From an uncultured Bacteroidia bacterium (lineage in GTDB: Bacteria > Bacteroidota > Bacteroidia > Bacteroidales > UBA932), in assembly GCA_902797895.1 (NCBI GenBank), contig CADBUS010000128.1, positions 1 through 9,533 of the forward strand: DNA of 9,533 nucleotides. The letters are read 5' to 3'. Under the pieces are notes generated by a model. It saw nothing but the letters and a program-made list of their open reading frames with translations. It ran no database searches and was not told the origin of the DNA. The position numbers and the translations under genes are program-made. Position 1 is the first letter of the stretch, and every line of letters starts with the position of its first letter. Below, piece by piece: positions 5,481 through 9,533 of the stretch.

Positions 5481-7640
5481 ATGAATACAAAACTCAACAT
5501 CAAGAACTTTAGGATTTTCAACGATAAAGGTGTGGATGTAGATCTTAAGCCAATAACTATTTTAACCGGCTGCAACAGCTCCGGCAAAAGTTCTATAGTA
5601 AAGGCTCTAACTCTTTTGAAAACTTTTTTCCAACACGAGTATGATTTGCAACATCCTGTTATTGGTGCTACAATAGATTTTTCTACAAAGCCGAATAATA
5701 GTCTGGGGTCTTTTAATAATGTGGTCAATTCTTCTTCAAAAGAGAAATCATGCTCATTTTCGTATGATATTCATTCAAAGTATATTAACAATGATGTTAC
5801 AGTTACACTGACTATTGAAGAGGGCAATATAGGAAATGGAAAAGTTTCCGGTATCAGCATATCTCTTAAAAATGGAGAGACTATAATTTCTGTTAATGGG
5901 AAAGATTATAATGGCAAGCTATATCTTCTTAAAGAAGCCTTTAAGCAATATCTTGTAGCGATTTGTTACAGAGAACAAGTTAATCTAATTATGCGTGAAG
6001 ATTATGAGGAATGGTTTATGGGTTTATCCGAGAATGAAAGGAAAGCTCTTGAGAAAAAAACGTCTCCTCATTACGAAAAAGCTCTACGCTATTGTGATAA
6101 AAATTACCTCGAAGAAGTTTTTTCTAATAACAACATAGAAGTATGTCATTATATAAAAAAGAACTTACACGCTAATAAAAACATCCCGATTATTGAAAAA
6201 TATGCAGAAACAGGCATAATGACCTACTTTTCAATATTTGATGAGATGGCAAATCTTTCAGATGCTGAAGAGATAAAGCTTTTTCTTAAATCAAAAATTA
6301 AAGAGAATAAATTAAAGAGCACTATAGAGAAAGCCATTGATGTAATATGTAAAGATTATTCTCAAGGGAGCTATAAGAACTTCCTTGAGTATTATCGTTC
6401 AAAAGAAGAAAGCAGACAAGGATTAAATCATATTCCAGGATTTGATAGGGTCTTAAACTTTTCAGTATTCAATATTAACTATTCTCCATTTACAGCAAAT
6501 CATATAGATTATATATACTCTATATATGAGGCAAAAGAGTGCGAAAAAAAAGGTGAACCATATCATATTTTTTGGGCAGAAGAGGTTTGGAAAAATGTCA
6601 ATTATTCATTGGTGTATAGCACTCTTAGCCAGTTGTCTGAAGAAGATGTGTATTCAGCATCTTTACGTCCATTGAGAGACGATGGCTTCCGTGATAAATT
6701 ATCTTATAAACGTAGTCCCTATTTGTATTGTGATGTCTTTAATGATTTTTTTAATAAATTTTTATCAGAGATAACTTCTACAGATGTTACAGAAGATATT
6801 GCGTATGTTAGTTCTTCCAGAATTCAAATAAGAAGATTGTACTCTATGGAGGATAGAACAGACTTTTCAGACTCTGTAAGAAGATACTTTGAGACTAAAA
6901 CCAAATTCCTCTCCCTAAATCCACCGATTACGCTCAATATAGATTATGGACGTGGCCGTCCTGTTCCGTTAACGGTATCTGATTTTATGCCTGGGAGTTT
7001 TATGGATAAATGGCTAAAAGCCTTTAATATAGGAGATCATATCTCTTTAGAGATGGATACTAACGGATTAGGTTTGCTTCTAAAGATATACAGCTCTGAA
7101 AACGATAAAGAGGGACGATTGCTTGCAGACTTGGGATATGGAGTCACCCAGCTTTTCTCTATACTTCTTGAGATTGAAGAAAAAATAATGGCAGGGCTTT
7201 ATAATGAGTTTAATGGCCGTGCTACATCAAAAAAGGATGGAACGGGGCGTGTAATCCCCAATTATAATTATAAAGAAAAGCCGCTTGAACCACAGACAAT
7301 CGCCATTGAGGAGCCGGAGATTCACTTGCATCCGAAATACCAATCGCTTATGGCAGAAATGTTTGCGACTGTGTATAGGACCTATAACATTCATTTTTTG
7401 ATAGAAACACATAGTGAATATCTTATTCGCAAACTTCAAAATCTGGTGGCTACACAAGATATTTCTCAAGATGATGTATCTCTGCTGTATGTGGGTGATT
7501 CTGAAACAGGAGAGAAAGAGGTACGTAAAATAGAAATAGCTCCGGATGGACGCTTAAAAAGTGCCTTTGGCCCGGGATTTTTTGATGAGGCAGATTCCCT
7601 CGCAATGAACCTGCTAATGATTAAGGGGAGGCAAGCATAA
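5481..7640 (+). CDS. SMC/OLD-like AAA ATPase (DUF3696-type C-terminus)
   Basis: This 719-residue ATPase has the split ABC-type nucleotide-binding domain of the SMC/Rad50/OLD group. Walker A is GCNSSGKS (30-37). A signature-like DLGYGVTQLFSIL is at 550-562, Walker B with IAIEEPEIHLHP is at 607-618, and the switch histidine is in IETHSEYLIRKL (641-652). The end, APDGRLKSAFGPGFFDEADSL, resembles proteins annotated AAA ATPase with DUF3696. Between the two halves lies a long, mostly helical region (about 130-500) that I cannot assign, apart from AYVSSSR (441-447), a motif typical of this ATPase group. There is no TOPRIM nuclease domain, so it is not a GajA or classic OLD nuclease. Related ATPases act as sensors or motors in defence pairs such as Septu, AbiL/RloA and PARIS. 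It ends TAATG, overlapping the next gene by one base, so the two products probably act together. Confidence 0.92.
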   Translation: MNTKLNIKNFRIFNDKGVDVDLKPITILTGCNSSGKSSIVKALTLLKTFFQHEYDLQHPVIGATIDFSTKPNNSLGSFNNVVNSSSKEKSCSFSYDIHSKYINNDVTVTLTIEEGNIGNGKVSGISISLKNGETIISVNGKDYNGKLYLLKEAFKQYLVAICYREQVNLIMREDYEEWFMGLSENERKALEKKTSPHYEKALRYCDKNYLEEVFSNNNIEVCHYIKKNLHANKNIPIIEKYAETGIMTYFSIFDEMANLSDAEEIKLFLKSKIKENKLKSTIEKAIDVICKDYSQGSYKNFLEYYRSKEESRQGLNHIPGFDRVLNFSVFNINYSPFTANHIDYIYSIYEAKECEKKGEPYHIFWAEEVWKNVNYSLVYSTLSQLSEEDVYSASLRPLRDDGFRDKLSYKRSPYLYCDVFNDFFNKFLSEITSTDVTEDIAYVSSSRIQIRRLYSMEDRTDFSDSVRRYFETKTKFLSLNPPITLNIDYGRGRPVPLTVSDFMPGSFMDKWLKAFNIGDHISLEMDTNGLGLLLKIYSSENDKEGRLLADLGYGVTQLFSILLEIEEKIMAGLYNEFNGRATSKKDGTGRVIPNYNYKEKPLEPQTIAIEEPEIHLHPKYQSLMAEMFATVYRTYNIHFLIETHSEYLIRKLQNLVATQDISQDDVSLLYVGDSETGEKEVRKIEIAPDGRLKSAFGPGFFDEADSLAMNLLMIKGRQA
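7625..7631 (+). promoter_or_regulatory. Strong Shine-Dalgarno for the partner gene
   Basis: GGGGAGG ends 8 bases before the ATG at 7640, inside the last codons of the ATPase gene. It is the clearest ribosome-binding site in the window and fixes the start of the next gene. With the TAATG overlap it points to coupled, roughly balanced translation. Confidence 0.8.
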
Positions 7641-8623
7641 TGGGCGCAAAAAGAACGGCACTTTGTGAAAAGGCTTTTTGGGATTTTTTCTCAAAAAGCT
7701 ATGCGCCGTATGATATGCAGACTTATGATATTTGGGTGGAGATCTATAAATTCTTGAGTCGTTCCAACATATTGATAGACAGTTCCCCTTTCGATCAAGA
7801 ACAACTCAATCAAATCCGCCAACGGAATGAATACTTATGGTTATTATGTAAGTCATCTACAGACGGACGACTTTCTTTAGAGTTTAGAAATCAGGGATTT
7901 GTCATTTCTGAAGAAATAAAACAAGACCCCAAATTGATAGTACTATCAGAAAACAATAAAGAAAAGGAATGTAATCAGTTTGGTCTTATAAATATAAACT
8001 CCTCAAATATCTGGAGTAAAAAAAATCTCTTCAGAGATAGTGGTGTAGCTATTCGCAAAGGAGAGGAGTCGGGTTGGGAGAAGATATTGCAAGAGCAAAT
8101 ACAGGATATTGCCTCCAACTCAATGATTATTGTTGATAATTATATATTTGATAACAGCGAAGATGATCAAGAAGATAATCTTGAGTGTATCTTAAAGGCC
8201 TTACTGCCTCAGGAGAGCAAATTACCATACCATATCTCCGTATTTTACATTGTAAAAAACGAAAACAGGCAACGAATAGAAACAAACCAAAAGCGGCTCG
8301 AAGAAAAAATAAAAGAAATACGCCCCAATTTAGATGTTGTATGCGAGTTTTTTGAAACAAATACAACAGATTTTCACGACCGAACCATAATTACAAACAA
8401 TATTTGGCTCTCCTCCGGAGTAGGTTTCTCAATATTTAAGAGCAGGGGGCATATTGAGAGAAAGTTTTCGTCCAAAAAATCCACAACACTAAGTATTGCA
8501 TATCCATATTTAGGCGGTGAGAATATAGGCTCTCTTGATAAAGGATATGAGGATTTGATAAAAAATGCCAAGAAGGCTATTGAAATACGCGGAAAGCAAT
8601 CTGCAAATATATTACTACAATAA
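7640..8623 (+). CDS. ATPase partner with MIT_C/PLD-like C-terminal half
   Basis: I do not recognise a named gene. The 327-residue product has an N-terminal half (1-140) without motifs I can assign. The second half has features of a phospholipase-D-like fold: a predicted strand SMIIVDNYIFD (161-171), a second strand HISVFYIV (198-205), then a helix with many charged residues, and DFHDRTIITNNIW (244-256) followed by a short glycine stretch and FKS. HDR with NN-W and G-G...F recalls the MIT_C domain of eukaryotic MITD1 (HDREI..NNGW....GRG), a catalytically degenerate PLD fold that binds membranes. The HxK nuclease motif is not intact, since Arg follows HD at 246-248, so catalysis is doubtful. 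Start at 7640 is set by the Shine-Dalgarno sequence and the TAATG overlap. No signal peptide or membrane segment is seen. It may be the effector or adaptor of the ATPase; the MIT_C match is from memory of the motif and needs a profile search. Confidence 0.88.
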   Translation: MGAKRTALCEKAFWDFFSKSYAPYDMQTYDIWVEIYKFLSRSNILIDSSPFDQEQLNQIRQRNEYLWLLCKSSTDGRLSLEFRNQGFVISEEIKQDPKLIVLSENNKEKECNQFGLININSSNIWSKKNLFRDSGVAIRKGEESGWEKILQEQIQDIASNSMIIVDNYIFDNSEDDQEDNLECILKALLPQESKLPYHISVFYIVKNENRQRIETNQKRLEEKIKEIRPNLDVVCEFFETNTTDFHDRTIITNNIWLSSGVGFSIFKSRGHIERKFSSKKSTTLSIAYPYLGGENIGSLDKGYEDLIKNAKKAIEIRGKQSANILLQ

Positions 8624-8644
8624 ATAAGCCCTTGTAATAAAATA

Positions 8645-8652
8645 TACTTTTG
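8645..8652 (+). promoter_or_regulatory. Possible -7 promoter element before the helicase
   Basis: TACTTTTG matches TAnnTTTG, but no -33 TTTG is seen at the right distance and no TGCGAA repeat is nearby. If used, transcription would start near 8658, past the TTG proposed as start codon, so either this box or that start is wrong, or the gene is read through from the upstream operon. Confidence 0.3.
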
Positions 8653-8653
8653 T

Positions 8654-9533
8654 TTGGAAACGCTTCAGCACAACATAACCGATAAAGCTATCAACAATTT
8701 TGAAGTTGATGGAATACAATTAGATAAAGCCAATAAAGAGTTTTTTCAGGCATTAGATATTGTAACAAAAACAAAATGTAATTTGTATCTGACAGGAAAA
8801 GCGGGCTCTGGTAAAAGCACTTTCTTAAAGTATATAAAAAAACTAAGAGAAGATACAATAGTACTTGCACCTACGGGTGTTGCTGCTGTGAATGTTGGCG
8901 GAATGACAATTCACAGTTTTTTTGAAATTGCGCCAATGCCGTTATACATTAAGGGCTTTTATAAAAAAGAGATAGAAGATCAATTAGAATATAGAATCAC
9001 AAACAAAAAGAGAGAGGTCATTAAAAAGATGACGTTGTTAATAATTGACGAAATCTCAATGGTTAGATGTGATTTATTAGATAAAGTAGATAGACGCTTA
9101 AAATTTGTAAGAAAAAATAATGAGCCCTTTGGTGGCGTGCAAACCATTCTTATAGGTGATACATTTCAACTTCCACCTATCGTAGAGGATGAATTTAAGG
9201 CGATTCTGCATCAAAGATACCAAAGTGAGTTTTTCTTTGATTCGGAAGTTATCTCAAACAATAAACCGATATACATAGAACTGAAAAAGATATATAGACA
9301 GCATGAGCAAGATTTTATAGATTTGCTTAATAGAGTTAGGGTAGGAAATACTTTACCGCAAGATTTTAACGCACTAAACAGCAAACTTCTCAACCAACAC
9401 GAATTAGAAGAAAACGAAATCTATATTGCGACAACCAATAGAGAGATTGATTATAAAAATCAGCAGGAGTTTGAAAAGATAAAAGAGCCTATATATAGAT
9501 TTGAGGCAGAAATAAATGGAGAGTTTCCAAATA
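8654..9533 (+). CDS. Pif1-family DNA helicase, N-terminal part (3' end outside window)
   Basis: The frame is open from 8624 to the window edge and encodes the superfamily 1 helicase core of Pif1/RecD-like enzymes, ATP-driven 5'-to-3' DNA unwinding motors. Counted from the TTG at 8654, motif I is GKAGSGKST (48-56), motif Ia is APTGVAAVNVGGMTIHSFF (about 72-90), motif II is IIDEISMV (130-137), and motif III is GGVQTILIGDTFQLPP (about 160-175). A further region, ELKKIYRQHEQDF, follows. No in-frame ATG or GTG precedes motif I. TTG at 8654, 30 bases after the previous stop, is the best start, giving METLQHNITDKAINNFE; it is uncertain, and no ribosome-binding site is visible. The gene is AT-rich like the two before it and may be the third member of their operon. 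Whether it belongs to the same system or is an unrelated neighbour is open. Confidence 0.88.
   Translation, partial: METLQHNITDKAINNFEVDGIQLDKANKEFFQALDIVTKTKCNLYLTGKAGSGKSTFLKYIKKLREDTIVLAPTGVAAVNVGGMTIHSFFEIAPMPLYIKGFYKKEIEDQLEYRITNKKREVIKKMTLLIIDEISMVRCDLLDKVDRRLKFVRKNNEPFGGVQTILIGDTFQLPPIVEDEFKAILHQRYQSEFFFDSEVISNNKPIYIELKKIYRQHEQDFIDLLNRVRVGNTLPQDFNALNSKLLNQHELEENEIYIATTNREIDYKNQQEFEKIKEPIYRFEAEINGEFPN

Noticed and set aside
5481..8623. ATPase pair as Gabija, Septu, PARIS or AbiL/RloAB
   Set aside because: The ATPase has no TOPRIM domain, and the partner shows no HNH, UvrD, TOPRIM or RloB motifs, so none of these names is supported.
8709..8723. ATG at 8709 as the helicase start
   Set aside because: It is in a different frame and runs into TAG after four codons.

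Overview
The window looks like chromosomal DNA of a Bacteroidota member, probably Bacteroidales. The evidence is the EF-G sequence type, the order rpsG-fusA-rpsJ, and several intergenic matches to the Bacteroidota -7 promoter element TAnnTTTG. No 16S or other strong taxonomic marker is present, so the genus is open.

Left part (1-2702): the end of the str operon, all on the + strand. It holds the 3' end of rpsG (ribosomal protein S7), a complete fusA (elongation factor G) and a complete rpsJ (ribosomal protein S10). The usual continuation rplC-rplD-rplW is absent here. A short hairpin follows rpsJ, and then a promoter and a tRNA gene with a CAU anticodon. That tRNA ends in a strong intrinsic terminator whose stem starts at the last bases of the tRNA.

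Middle (3087-4205): one gene for a predicted secreted lipoprotein with a C-terminal region resembling DUF3298.

Right part (4280-9533, continuing past the edge): a visibly AT-rich gene set on the + strand. In order it encodes a WYL-domain transcription regulator, a 719-residue SMC/OLD-like AAA ATPase, a 327-residue partner whose C-terminal half resembles the phospholipase-D-like MIT_C fold, and a truncated Pif1-family DNA helicase with no ATG start. The ATPase and partner genes overlap by one base behind a good Shine-Dalgarno sequence, so they are probably made together. The WYL gene and the ATPase gene each carry the same 19-bp inverted repeat, TGCGAA-N7-TTCGCR, just upstream of a -7 box. This suggests one regulator, probably the WYL protein, controls both units.

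The layout (WYL regulator, nucleotide-sensing ATPase, small partner, helicase, next to a tRNA and housekeeping genes) is what a phage-defence or genome-conflict cassette would look like. I do not match it to a named system. The defence role is inference from domains and context, not shown by the sequence.
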